This document shows, in pieces, positions 33,766 through 42,735 of a stretch of 64,000 nucleotides of DNA. The notes below the pieces were generated by a model that made no database searches, was not told the origin of the DNA, and was given only the letters and a program-made list of their open reading frames with translations. The stretch covers positions 1 through 64,000 of the forward strand of contig JAFGDR010000009.1 in assembly GCA_016932035.1 (NCBI GenBank). The letters are read 5' to 3'. Each line of letters begins with the position of its first letter. Position 1 is the stretch's first letter. The DNA is from Candidatus Cloacimonadota bacterium. Lineage in GTDB: Bacteria > Cloacimonadota > Cloacimonadia > JGIOTU-2. Both the position numbers and the translations under genes were made by a program.

Positions 33766-34999
33766 TGATGCCTATATCATTATGAAGAAAGAGCTTAAAC
33801 GGCTTTTTACAGATAAGAGAACAGTATTCTTTATGGTTGTTCTTCCACTGCTCATGCTTCCGCTTTTATACACAGTTATGGGCAAAATCAGCCAGTCTCG
33901 TTCAAAGGATATACGAACGTATCATGGCTCGATTTTTATTGTTCCATTAGAGCAGAAAGAGTCACCGATTTACCAGGAGTTTGTAAGTATAATCGATGAA
34001 CAGATCAATGCAAAGATCAATGAGATTTCCGAATCGGATATTCAGTTCGCTAAAGACCTTATTACAGAGAAAGAGGCACAACTGCTTATTACTTTTCCTG
34101 ATGACATGGACTTTGCTTTTGATGCGATTCAGCCTTTTGATATCCACATATATTACAATGGAGCGTCTGATTATTCCAGCTATTTCTATCGCAGGACACA
34201 GGATGCAATAGCTTCTCTGGCAGATTCTCTTATTATTGTGAGACTGGAAACACTTAATATTCCTACTGAGATACTTACACCAGTTACTGCAAATCGAACC
34301 ATTGAACCCACAGAAGTAAATCTTGCAAAAAAGGGAAGTGAGGTTGGAAAAGCATTTGGAGTTCTGCTTCCTTTCATCATCATTCTATACCTTTTTGTAA
34401 GTTCAATGCAGGTAGGTATCGATACGGTCTCTGGTGAAAAGGAACGCGGTACACTTGCAATTTTACTCGTAAACCAGGTTGGCCGGGCATCGATCATTCT
34501 CGGGAAACTGCTGGCAGTTGTATGTGCATCATTTGCAAGTGCTCTGAGTTCTGTTGTTGGTTTGATGATTGCTGGAAGATATTTCTTGAAAGATCTGTTC
34601 CGTTCATCTGCAGAAATGTCTGATTTCGTTCTTGGTGCCGGACAGATATTACAACTGGCTGTACTGCTCATACCAGTCGCAATTTTACTTGTCTCTTTGG
34701 TTTTGATCTGTGCAACCTATGCCCGTAATTCAAAAGAAGCTGCCGGATTAGTTATGCCGTTATATATGCTTGTACTGATACTGAGTATCGGTTCGAGTTC
34801 GATGGGAGAGACAGTACCCGTTTGGATGCATTATGCTCCAATTATCAACACAGTCGTAGCAATGAAATCCATATTCATCAAAGCATCTACATGGGGTGAT
34901 GTTTTTATCGCTGCAATTTCGAGCTTGATATTTGCTGGAATACTTATTTATTTCATGCTCAAAATGTTCAAAAATGAAAAGATATTATTTAGGATTTGA
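33758..34999 (+). CDS. ABC-2 type permease, NatB type
   Basis: About 413 residues. One N-terminal membrane segment (TVFFMVVLPLLMLPLLYTVMG), a large extracytoplasmic domain (about 60-210), then five or six membrane segments at the C-terminus. The motif DTVSGEKERGTLAILLVN is the hallmark of the ABC-2/NatB family. Partner of the NatA-like ATPase; substrate could be Na+ or a small compound or peptide. The ATG at 33758 lies inside the ATPase gene's end and has GGAGG before it. Confidence 0.88.
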   Translation: MFSDAYIIMKKELKRLFTDKRTVFFMVVLPLLMLPLLYTVMGKISQSRSKDIRTYHGSIFIVPLEQKESPIYQEFVSIIDEQINAKINEISESDIQFAKDLITEKEAQLLITFPDDMDFAFDAIQPFDIHIYYNGASDYSSYFYRRTQDAIASLADSLIIVRLETLNIPTEILTPVTANRTIEPTEVNLAKKGSEVGKAFGVLLPFIIILYLFVSSMQVGIDTVSGEKERGTLAILLVNQVGRASIILGKLLAVVCASFASALSSVVGLMIAGRYFLKDLFRSSAEMSDFVLGAGQILQLAVLLIPVAILLVSLVLICATYARNSKEAAGLVMPLYMLVLILSIGSSSMGETVPVWMHYAPIINTVVAMKSIFIKASTWGDVFIAAISSLIFAGILIYFMLKMFKNEKILFRI

Positions 35000-35008
35000 G
35001 GAGTTTTC

Positions 35009-36388
35009 ATGATCGAGAAAAATATATCAAAATATAACAAATTATTTTCTGAATATACCGAACTACGTGTTCAGGAAAACAGGAATTGTTCAATATCGGT
35101 TGTCAATGGTGACATCATGGGCAACAATAAGAGTTCTGAAAGTGGTGTTTCTGCTCGTGTCTACAAAAAAGGCGTTTGGGGATTTTCATCAAACCCGACA
35201 ATTTCTGATGAAACCGTAAAAGATGTTATACAAGCAGCTACAGAAAATGCGTTGTACCTTAACGATAGGGAACGCAAAAATAAAGAACCCCTTCCCAAAA
35301 CGATCGGTACTGCTGAGAAAGATTTCATGACCGATAAGCAGAGAAAAACGCAGAAAGAGATGATCGATTTTCTGAAAGAAGTGGATGATCATATCGGAAA
35401 AACGTATAGCGATCTGACTGCAAGAACGACAATGTATAGATGTCTTGAAATGGAAAAAGCATTACTAACGTCTGAAGGTTCCCATTCGTATTCTATGATA
35501 CCGAGGTCGATCATTTATATTGTAATGAGTTTGGTCAAAGATGGTCAACCTTTCGAGTTGTATGAAGTTCATGGTGGATTCGGGCAGTTTGAAGATATTT
35601 TTGATAAACCAGATGATATCTTCGAGAAATTACAGATCCAGTATGATCATTTGAAGAAAAAATCTGAAGGAGTGTATGCAAAAGCAGGTGTTGCAGATTG
35701 TATCTTTGCCCCTGATCTTGCAGGAATTCTCTCACATGAAGCAATCGGGCATACCGTGGAAGCTGATATTGTTCTCGGTGGTTCTGTTGCAGCAGATTAT
35801 CTGAATAAACAGGTAGCGAATCCAAACCTGACAATGGTCGATTTTGCTAATACTGCTCTGGGGCAGATGTGTCCAATTCCTGTTTTTGTTGATGATGAAG
35901 GAACGAAGGCAGAGGATGCAGTCCTTATTGAGAACGGTATCTTAAAAACATTTATGCATAATAAAGAAAGTGCTCAGCACTTTGGCGTGAAACCGAATGG
36001 CAATGCTCGTGCATATACCTATTCTGATGAACCGATCATACGTATGAGAAATACTGCAATAGTCCCAGGTAAAGATAAACTCCAAGATATGATCGCATCG
36101 ATCGATGATGGATATTATCTTATGCAGGCTTCGAACGGACAAGCAGATTCAACCAGTGAATTCATGTTCGGTATTGTTAAAGGGTATGAGATCAAAAATG
36201 GTAAACTCGGTCGTGCTTTAAAGGATACAACCATCTCTGGTGTAGCATTTGATATGCTCAAAACTATCTCTATGATCTCTGATGATATGGTCTGGTCATG
36301 TGGCGGCATGTGCGGAAAAAAACAGCTCATTCCTGTTGGTATGGGTGGTCCAGCAGTAAAATGCAAAGTGAACATTGGAGGTAAATAA
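35009..36388 (+). CDS. tldD: TldD family metalloprotease
   Basis: 459 residues, U62/TldD family. The metal-binding HExxxH motif is H243-E244-A-I-G-H248 in ILSHEAIGHTVEAD. GNARAYTYSDEPIIRMRNTAI and the C-terminal GGMCGKKQLIPVGMGGPAVK are conserved family blocks. With TldE it forms a heterodimeric protease that degrades unfolded peptides and, in some bacteria, trims leader peptides of modified peptides such as microcin B17. It starts 9 bp after natB-like and its stop shares one base with the next ATG. Confidence 0.93.
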   Translation: MIEKNISKYNKLFSEYTELRVQENRNCSISVVNGDIMGNNKSSESGVSARVYKKGVWGFSSNPTISDETVKDVIQAATENALYLNDRERKNKEPLPKTIGTAEKDFMTDKQRKTQKEMIDFLKEVDDHIGKTYSDLTARTTMYRCLEMEKALLTSEGSHSYSMIPRSIIYIVMSLVKDGQPFELYEVHGGFGQFEDIFDKPDDIFEKLQIQYDHLKKKSEGVYAKAGVADCIFAPDLAGILSHEAIGHTVEADIVLGGSVAADYLNKQVANPNLTMVDFANTALGQMCPIPVFVDDEGTKAEDAVLIENGILKTFMHNKESAQHFGVKPNGNARAYTYSDEPIIRMRNTAIVPGKDKLQDMIASIDDGYYLMQASNGQADSTSEFMFGIVKGYEIKNGKLGRALKDTTISGVAFDMLKTISMISDDMVWSCGGMCGKKQLIPVGMGGPAVKCKVNIGGK

Positions 36389-37683
36389 TGAAAACTGATA
36401 GAGAACTCGTTAAATATTGTATCGACCGCATGATGGCAAAAGGTGCTCAGAAAGCTCAGTGCTATCTCAAATTCAATAAAAAACACGAACTCAATGTCGA
36501 TGCCGGAGAGATGACCCTCTTGAGAACGACCTTCGATACCAGTCTTATGCTTAAGGCAATTATCAATGATCAAAAAGGCGTTCTCAAACTCAATAAAAAA
36601 GATACCGAATCAATAGATAAAGCAGTTGACCAGGTGATCGAACTTGCTCAGTCCTCCCTGCCAGATACTGCAAATGATATTGCAGAAAAACAGCCTCCGA
36701 AAGAATTCACTGCAGGAAGAGAAAATCCGGACCTCGATCTTATGTATGACCGTTTGCATGATTTTGTTCTGTATGAAAAAGACCACTATCCGAAAACAGT
36801 AATAGAACAGGCGATCATCGATTTTACGCAATCGAATATACTTATCCAAAACTCAAATGGTGTTGATTTTGCAGGAAACAGAGGTGTCTATTCATTTTCG
36901 GTTATGTTCACATCAAAAGAAGGCGAGAAGGCATCATCGTTCAATTATTCGGGATGCTCAATGAAAGAGATCGACAAATCTCTGCATGAGTTTGCTTCTG
37001 TCGATGCGCTTCTCAAACAGTCCGGTGAGCAGATACATACTTCGGCTTTTCCGGGCAAAATGGTTTGTGATGTGATTATTACTCCGGACTGTCTTTCATC
37101 ATTTATCCATTATATTACCGCGTATTTATCAGATTATTCTCTTATATCCGGAAGCTCCATCTATAAGGATAAACTGAATGAGAAGATTGCACATGAGATG
37201 TTCACCCTTCATTCATCACCCCGATCGCCGGAAATGGCAAAGAATTATTTCTTCACGACTGATGGTTATGAAGCACAAAACATGACGATTATTGATAAAG
37301 GGATACTTCGATCATTTCTTCTGTCACAATATGGTGCCAAAAAAACGGGAAAACCCAAAGCAGTAAACAGCGGTGGGTGCTACATTCTCGAACCTGGCAC
37401 TGCATCATTTAATGAGATGGTTTCATCAATTGATAAAGGATTATTGTTATGCAGATTTTCCGGGGGCAATCCGAGTGATAATGGAGATTTTTCCGGAGTT
37501 GCCAAGAACAGTTATGTGATCGAAAATGGAAAAATAGAAAAACCGGTTGCTGAAACCATGGTTTCTGGAAACATTGCAGAGATAATCCAAAATATTGTAA
37601 ATATATCGAAAGAAAGAATCGATTATGGGAGTGCCATGTACCCCTGGATGCAGGTGAAGGGGATCACTGTTTCAGGAAAATAA
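36388..37683 (+). CDS. TldE/PmbA family protein
   Basis: 431 residues, the non-catalytic-motif partner of TldD. It shares the TldD fold (NSNGVDFAGNRGVYSFSVMFTSKEG, then SGGNPSDNGDFSGVAKNSYVIENG near the C-terminus, a PmbA hallmark) but lacks the HExxxH motif, as expected. The start overlaps the tldD stop by one base (TAATG), so stoichiometric expression is likely. It is followed after 12 bp by a PH-like membrane protein. Confidence 0.92.
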   Translation: MKTDRELVKYCIDRMMAKGAQKAQCYLKFNKKHELNVDAGEMTLLRTTFDTSLMLKAIINDQKGVLKLNKKDTESIDKAVDQVIELAQSSLPDTANDIAEKQPPKEFTAGRENPDLDLMYDRLHDFVLYEKDHYPKTVIEQAIIDFTQSNILIQNSNGVDFAGNRGVYSFSVMFTSKEGEKASSFNYSGCSMKEIDKSLHEFASVDALLKQSGEQIHTSAFPGKMVCDVIITPDCLSSFIHYITAYLSDYSLISGSSIYKDKLNEKIAHEMFTLHSSPRSPEMAKNYFFTTDGYEAQNMTIIDKGILRSFLLSQYGAKKTGKPKAVNSGGCYILEPGTASFNEMVSSIDKGLLLCRFSGGNPSDNGDFSGVAKNSYVIENGKIEKPVAETMVSGNIAEIIQNIVNISKERIDYGSAMYPWMQVKGITVSGK

Positions 37684-37695
37684 AAGGAGTAAGCT

Positions 37696-38151
37696 ATGAT
37701 TTCATATCAGCATACCCAACGGAGTAAAATATTGATGTATATCATCATCTTTGTACTGCTGTTCATGCTCTTTCTTATGTATATGTATGGATTCAACTGG
37801 ATTGGAGCTGTGGTTATGGTCCTCATGATCTGTGCGCTGTATCTCTTCAATTCATTAACTGTGAATATCGATCAGGAAAAGGTAAAAGTTGCTTTTGGGT
37901 ATGGTCTTATTAGGAAAATTATCTACCTAAGAATGATTCAATCTGCCGAAAAAGTAAGAAATAAATGGTTCTACGGATTTGGCATCAGACTCATTCCGGG
38001 TGGTCAAATGTGGAATGTTGCGGGATTTGATGCCATAGAACTTAAACTAAACAACGGAAGAGTTTTCCGCATCGGTACCGATGAGCCAGACAGACTTCTT
38101 GAAGCTATCCGATCTCAAATTGGAGTAAGTTATTTATCTCGAATTTCGTAG
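37696..38151 (+). CDS. Small membrane protein with bacterial PH-like domain
   Basis: 151 residues. Two membrane segments (about 14-32 and 36-52) form a hairpin, followed by a cytosolic beta-rich domain: LTVNIDQEKVKVAFGYGLIRK, YGFGIRLIPGG...VAGFDAIELKLNNGRVFRIGTDEPDRLLEAI. This matches the bacterial PH domain pattern of membrane proteins. Role unknown. AAGGAG lies before the ATG. Confidence 0.7.
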   Translation: MISYQHTQRSKILMYIIIFVLLFMLFLMYMYGFNWIGAVVMVLMICALYLFNSLTVNIDQEKVKVAFGYGLIRKIIYLRMIQSAEKVRNKWFYGFGIRLIPGGQMWNVAGFDAIELKLNNGRVFRIGTDEPDRLLEAIRSQIGVSYLSRIS

Positions 38152-38175
38152 CAACTTTACACATCTAGGAGTATA

Positions 38176-38754
38176 ATGAATGTACTGATTATTTATGCGC
38201 ATCCTTATGAAGGAAGCTTTAATAAAGCGATACTTACCAATACGATCGAAGGGCTAAACCATGCTGGTCATCAGTATGAGCTTATTGATCTGAATGGAGA
38301 GGGATTCAATCCCGTTCTAACCCGTGAAGAGTTGGAAAAATATCCTGAGGGTGAGTATCTCGATCCCATGGTGGGGGAGTATCTCACAAAAATTAAAGCA
38401 GCTGACCATCTTGTGTTTATCTTTCCGATCTGGTGGGGAGGTGTGCCTGCAATCCTGAAAGGTTTCTTTGATAAAGTATTGTTAAAAAAACAAACATATG
38501 ACTTCAAGGGAAAATGGCCCCAAGGGAAGCTGAAAGGAAAATCCGCGACTGTTATTTCAACAATGAATAGCCCGAAAATTTTCTATAATCTCATAGGAAA
38601 AGCACCTATAAAGCACACTGTGATAAATGGCAGCTTGAAGCTGTGTGGTATTAAACCAGTTAAGTGGATTGAGTTCTCAGAAGTATTATCAATCTCACAA
38701 ATAAAACGGGAAGGAATGCTCGATAGGATTTTAGATTATTTTACGAATTTATAA
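38176..38754 (+). CDS. NAD(P)H quinone reductase-like flavoprotein (flavodoxin-2 fold)
   Basis: 192 residues. MNVLIIYAHPYEGSFNKAIL is the FMN/FAD-binding start of the NQO1/KefF/MdaB family, and FIFPIWWGGVPAILKGFFDKVLL is its diagnostic central motif. It probably transfers two electrons from NAD(P)H to quinones or electrophiles in the cytosol. It lies 24 bp after the PH-like gene and converges tightly with the lipoprotein gene on the other strand (1 bp between stops). Confidence 0.88.
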   Translation: MNVLIIYAHPYEGSFNKAILTNTIEGLNHAGHQYELIDLNGEGFNPVLTREELEKYPEGEYLDPMVGEYLTKIKAADHLVFIFPIWWGGVPAILKGFFDKVLLKKQTYDFKGKWPQGKLKGKSATVISTMNSPKIFYNLIGKAPIKHTVINGSLKLCGIKPVKWIEFSEVLSISQIKREGMLDRILDYFTNL

Positions 38755-39969
38755 TTAATCAAAATTAACCTTGTGTGTCCCAAATAAATATGCCATTGAA
38801 AGTATTGAATTACATACACCAATTTGGCTTCTTCTCAGATGCCAATGGTCACTTATATCTCCAGTTGATGCATATAACCAAACACCGCTAGAATTCGATT
38901 CCATCGATTTTTTTATTTTTTGAGTAAATTCATGATCTTTTGCAGCGTCGTTACTCCCTTCTGTATGAAATACATACAGTGATGAATTATGAGTATGAGA
39001 ATCATCCATAGCAGCGAAGGCAAAACCACCAAAATTCTGATGAAAACCATCCATCAGTTGTAATAATTCATCGATACTCTCAAATCCAAGTCCTTTTGCA
39101 AAACCATCTATTGAATTATCGAGATCCTGAACCTTTATTCTAAGGTCATCATAACTTATGAACTCATCTTTCATTTCAATGGTGAAATGGTATCTTCTCA
39201 CCTTACACCAGGAATATTCCCATGGAAAATATGCAGAGACTGTAGCGAGTGAATAGTATTCACCAGGTCCTTCATTTCCAAATACATAATAGCCACCTCC
39301 ATTTTTATGAAGATCACAACTATGCATGCGACGGAACTTGTTGTGTAACCAATGCTTGATGAGGAAAGAATCTATGTCCTTAATAATATCACAAAATGAA
39401 AATTTAGTGCAACCTGATTCATCTTCTATTTGTTTCAGGTCATTGATCTTATTTGCTACAACACTGAAGGTTTCATTAACGATCTCTGGATAGTATTCGT
39501 ATGCATGATAATATCCTTCACCTTCGAGATTTCCAAAATCATTTACGGTAAGATTCATTGTTGAAAAAAGATGCATACTGTCGATAGGGGGATCGTTATA
39601 AATTGTTCCTTGAGGATTAATATACAGATTGAGCACAATCTCATTATCATTTCTTTCACCACTCAGTTTCCAGATCTTGCAGTTACCGGTTAGATTTCCA
39701 TCATCATCCTCGTAGAGATAAAAATCTTCATAAGATGTACTATATTCAGGAAAGTCTGTTCCGCGCATACCTTTGATCAAAGTTTTGTCTTGGTAACTTT
39801 CCAGCCCAGTTAACGTAAAAGTGTACTTACCATTGAGTTTATCATCAGTAAGATATTTAGTAACTTTTTCGCAGGAGAGGATAGTTAATATTAGAGAAGT
39901 TACTATAATAAAAAGTACTATTTTCAAGGAAGAGGAATGTAAAAACTTATCTGTTAGTTTTGTGTTCAT
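38755..39969 (-). CDS. Unrecognised lipoprotein, copy 2 of a tandem pair
   Basis: 404 residues. The signal peptide ends in lipobox TILSC. The N-terminal part (KVTKYLTDDKLNGKYTFTL to about 170) is beta-rich; the C-terminal part has conserved Trp, Cys and His clusters: FPWEYSWCKVRRYHF, FGGFAFAAMDDSHTHNSSLYV and HWHLRRSQIGVCNS. I know no family with this pattern. It is the second gene of a pair, 25 bp after its paralogue, with no Shine-Dalgarno sequence, so it is probably coupled to it. Confidence 0.7.
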   Translation of the reverse strand: MNTKLTDKFLHSSSLKIVLFIIVTSLILTILSCEKVTKYLTDDKLNGKYTFTLTGLESYQDKTLIKGMRGTDFPEYSTSYEDFYLYEDDDGNLTGNCKIWKLSGERNDNEIVLNLYINPQGTIYNDPPIDSMHLFSTMNLTVNDFGNLEGEGYYHAYEYYPEIVNETFSVVANKINDLKQIEDESGCTKFSFCDIIKDIDSFLIKHWLHNKFRRMHSCDLHKNGGGYYVFGNEGPGEYYSLATVSAYFPWEYSWCKVRRYHFTIEMKDEFISYDDLRIKVQDLDNSIDGFAKGLGFESIDELLQLMDGFHQNFGGFAFAAMDDSHTHNSSLYVFHTEGSNDAAKDHEFTQKIKKSMESNSSGVWLYASTGDISDHWHLRRSQIGVCNSILSMAYLFGTHKVNFD

Positions 39970-39994
39970 GTTATCTTACGAAATGGATTTATTA

Positions 39995-41200
39995 TTAATC
40001 GTAATTTACTTTATTAGTTCCAATAAGATACATTATAAGAAGCTGAGAATTACACACACCGAAATCGCTTCGTCTCAAATGCCACGAGTCATGAATATGA
40101 TGACCAGAATATATATAAACATTACCAACATGTGGATTGAAAGCATCGGCAATAGTTTGAATGAATATATGATGTTTTGCTTCTTCATTTCGTTTAGAAT
40201 CTTGATTTACGTAAATTGAAAGATTATGAGTATGAGTGTCATAAGCGGTACTAATTGCAAATCCTCCAAATTCGTTGTAAAAATCATCCATTGCATCGAA
40301 AAGAGCTTGTAAATTATCAAATCCCAATTCAGATGTGAAATTTTCTAGTTTTTTATCCAATGCTTCCATAGTAGTTTTCAAAACTTCATAAGTAAGAGTT
40401 TCTCCCTCAAGACTTATCTCGAAATGATATGCTCTCACTTTGCACCAGGACCACTCAAATGGAAAATAAACGGTTTGAGTATAAGCTGGCAAGATACTGC
40501 CAGGTCCTTCGTGTCCGAAAATATAATATCCTCCTCCATCTTTATGGAGATAGCAATTACCGATAGGTCTGAAAATTCCATCAGTAAGACATGATATCAG
40601 AAAAGAGGATATGCTTGAGATAACATCACAAAAACAAAAACGAGTATTAATTTCTTCAAAGGAAGAGAGTTCTTCGATTTTATTCGCAGAAACAGAATAG
40701 GTCTCATTCTCGATTTCCGGATAATATTCATAAGGATAGTACATCCCATCACCTTCCAGGTTTCCGAAATCATCTATAGTTAAGTTCATTGTCGTAAATT
40801 TCTGCATATTATCAATAGATTCATCCAAATTTAAAGTTCCCTGCGGATGAATATAAAGATCCAATTCCACATCCTGACCGTCTCTAGTGCCTTGTATTTT
40901 CCAGATTTTACAATTACCGACAATATTACCTTCACCATCTTCATATAGATAAACATCATCGTAGGTTGTACTATATTCCGGATACTCGGTACCGCGTTTT
41001 CCTTTGATCATTGTGGTATCCTGATAACTATTTATTCCGGTTAATGTGAAAGCGTATTTCCCACTGATTTTGTCATCAGTAAGATATTTCGTTACTTTTT
41101 CACAGGAAAGAACGTATAGAAACGATAGAATAATCAGTATTGCTATAATTATTTTTAAGGGAATTGAATGGAAAACAAGGTTTACAAATTTAGTTTTCAT
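39995..41200 (-). CDS. Unrecognised lipoprotein, copy 1 of a tandem pair
   Basis: 401 residues, collinear over its full length with the downstream copy: lipobox YVLSC, KVTKYLTDDKISGKYAFTL, FPFEWSWCKVRAYHF, FGGFAISTAYDTHTHNLSIYV, HDSWHLRRSDFGVCNS and the same ending GTNKVNYD. By eye the two are roughly half identical. The paired DTHTHN and WHLRR blocks could be a ligand or metal site. AGGAGG precedes the ATG. The start is divergent from tetR, with a TTGACA box on each strand in the gap. Confidence 0.72.
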   Translation of the reverse strand: MKTKFVNLVFHSIPLKIIIAILIILSFLYVLSCEKVTKYLTDDKISGKYAFTLTGINSYQDTTMIKGKRGTEYPEYSTTYDDVYLYEDGEGNIVGNCKIWKIQGTRDGQDVELDLYIHPQGTLNLDESIDNMQKFTTMNLTIDDFGNLEGDGMYYPYEYYPEIENETYSVSANKIEELSSFEEINTRFCFCDVISSISSFLISCLTDGIFRPIGNCYLHKDGGGYYIFGHEGPGSILPAYTQTVYFPFEWSWCKVRAYHFEISLEGETLTYEVLKTTMEALDKKLENFTSELGFDNLQALFDAMDDFYNEFGGFAISTAYDTHTHNLSIYVNQDSKRNEEAKHHIFIQTIADAFNPHVGNVYIYSGHHIHDSWHLRRSDFGVCNSQLLIMYLIGTNKVNYD

Positions 41201-41258
41201 GTTGTCCTCCTAGGGAATTTTAATATATAAAAAAATTTAAATAATTGTTATGATTTTG

Positions 41259-41264
41259 TGTCAA
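41259..41264 (-). promoter_or_regulatory. TTGACA box upstream of the lipoprotein pair
   Basis: Minus-strand TTGACA lies about 60 nt before the start at 41200. It is 12 bp from the plus-strand TTTGACAAATAA that faces tetR. Confidence 0.4.
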
Positions 41265-41275
41265 GAATAAAAATA

Positions 41276-41287
41276 TTTGACAAATAA
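41276..41287 (+). promoter_or_regulatory. TTTGACAAATAA element upstream of tetR
   Basis: Same 12 bases as the elements at 4859, 54828 and 57559. It lies 20 bp before the palindromic operator and 57-68 nt before the tetR ATG, as expected for a promoter whose start region is covered by the operator. Confidence 0.5.
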
Positions 41288-41307
41288 AATTCATGTTCTA
41301 AAAAAGT

Positions 41308-41322
41308 GACCGACGGTCGGTC
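41308..41322. promoter_or_regulatory. Palindromic operator for the TetR-family regulator
   Basis: GACCGAC-G-GTCGGTC: perfect 7-bp arms around one base, ending 21 bp before the tetR ATG. G+C-rich GACCGnnnGTC-type palindromes are classic operators of TetR/AcrR regulators. Its position just downstream of the TTTGACA element fits autorepression and control of the whole export operon. Confidence 0.75.
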
Positions 41323-41343
41323 GAATATAAATCAAGGAGTATA

Positions 41344-42024
41344 ATGGCTCGAATCGTTAAGAAACATGAAGCTCGAAAGAACGAGATCCTCGACGTAGCT
41401 CAGAACCTGTTCTACACACAGGGTTTTGATAAAACTTCTATCAACCAGATCATCGATGAAATCGGTATTGCTAAGGGAACAATATATCATTATTTTAAAT
41501 CAAAATATGAGCTCCTCGATGCTGTGGTCGAGCGATTAATCTTCCAGATGAAGGATGCTGTTCAGCCAATTCTTCTGAATTCAGATTTAACACCTATACA
41601 AAAATTCAATATGGTTTTCAAGGCTATTGGGCAGATCAAATTTGAAAGAAGAGAATTCATGATAGACTTGCTCAAGGTGATGACACGAGACGAGAATGTC
41701 ATTCTCCATCAGAAGATGGTGGCACGATCCATTGATTTTCTTTCTCCTGTACTATCAACAATAATCAAAGAAGGTGTTCTGCAGAATTGCTTTAACTGTG
41801 AGTATCCCGACGAAGTTGCGATATACATTATAGGTCTTTCAGGTTACTTGAATAGATATTTAACCAAAACGATCATCGATATCGAAGAAGGACGTGTAGA
41901 AGTTGATGTTTTCATTAATCATCTCAAAGGTTTCGAAAGCGTGATAGAACGAATGATCGGTGCTGAAAAAGGCACACTTTCACTTGCGAACGAACAGCAG
42001 GTTCGAGATTTTTTTACCACATAG
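41344..42024 (+). CDS. TetR/AcrR family transcriptional regulator
   Basis: 226 residues. N-terminal helix-turn-helix: RKNEILDVAQNLFYTQGFDKTSINQII then GIAKGTIYHYFKSKYELLDAVV, the canonical TetR DNA-binding domain. The C-terminal ligand-binding part is helical. It is the first gene of a run of six, 9 bp before the ABC ATPase, with its own palindromic operator upstream. Probably represses the operon until a lipophilic or membrane-stress ligand binds. Confidence 0.93.
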   Translation: MARIVKKHEARKNEILDVAQNLFYTQGFDKTSINQIIDEIGIAKGTIYHYFKSKYELLDAVVERLIFQMKDAVQPILLNSDLTPIQKFNMVFKAIGQIKFERREFMIDLLKVMTRDENVILHQKMVARSIDFLSPVLSTIIKEGVLQNCFNCEYPDEVAIYIIGLSGYLNRYLTKTIIDIEEGRVEVDVFINHLKGFESVIERMIGAEKGTLSLANEQQVRDFFTT

Positions 42025-42033
42025 GAGGTTTAA

Positions 42034-42735
42034 ATGCCATTACTCGAATTACAAGGCGTAACTAAAAATTACACAAAAGGGGAGCAGATCATTCCTGCAC
42101 TCCGTGGAGTCGATCTGATTATTGAAAAAGGAGATTTCCTTTCGATAGTCGGTCCATCCGGAAGCGGGAAATCAACGTTGCTTAATATCATAGGGTGTAT
42201 CGATACACCAACAGATGGAAGAGTGCTGTACAATGGAAATGATCTGACAACACTTTCTGATAAAGAAAAGACCTATTACCGAAAAGAAAATATCTCATTC
42301 ATCTTTCAATCCTATAACCTGATACCTGTATTGACGACTCGGGAGAACGTGGAACTTCCGCTCATCATCGAAAAGAAGTTCAGCAAAAAAGAGATCCAGG
42401 ACAAAGCGATGAAGATCATCGAGATCGTTGGACTCGAAGATATGGCTGATCGATTCCCACGCGAACTTTCGGGCGGTCAAGAGCAACGCGTTGCAATTGC
42501 ACGTGCATTGGTGAAAAATCCGCTTGTAGTACTAGCAGATGAACCCACAGCAAATCTCGATTCTGAAATGTCCGAAGATATCATATCCGTTATGCAGAAA
42601 ATGAATGAGGAGATACATACCACTTTCATTTTCTCAACTCATGACCGGTTGGTGGAGAAACATGCAAAGCGAGTCATAATCCTTAGAGACGGCATGATAG
42701 CAAAAGACGAAAGGAAGAATCATGGCAACGCTTAA
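42034..42735 (+). CDS. ABC transporter ATP-binding protein, MacB/LolD type
   Basis: 233 residues. Walker A GPSGSGKSTLLN near 38-49, Q-loop FIFQSYNLIPVLTTRENVELPL, signature LSGGQEQRVAIARALV and Walker B VVLADEPTANLDS. These are the hallmarks of the MacB/LolD/FtsE group, which powers mechanotransmission rather than classic transport. AGGAGG precedes the ATG. Overlaps the first FtsX-type permease gene by 14 nt. Confidence 0.93.
   Translation: MPLLELQGVTKNYTKGEQIIPALRGVDLIIEKGDFLSIVGPSGSGKSTLLNIIGCIDTPTDGRVLYNGNDLTTLSDKEKTYYRKENISFIFQSYNLIPVLTTRENVELPLIIEKKFSKKEIQDKAMKIIEIVGLEDMADRFPRELSGGQEQRVAIARALVKNPLVVLADEPTANLDSEMSEDIISVMQKMNEEIHTTFIFSTHDRLVEKHAKRVIILRDGMIAKDERKNHGNA

Noticed and set aside
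38755-41200. Assigning the lipoprotein pair to M15/VanY-type peptidases because of WH and HTH motifs
   Set aside because: The spacing of His, Asp and Trp does not match the SxHxxGxAxD...WH pattern of that family.
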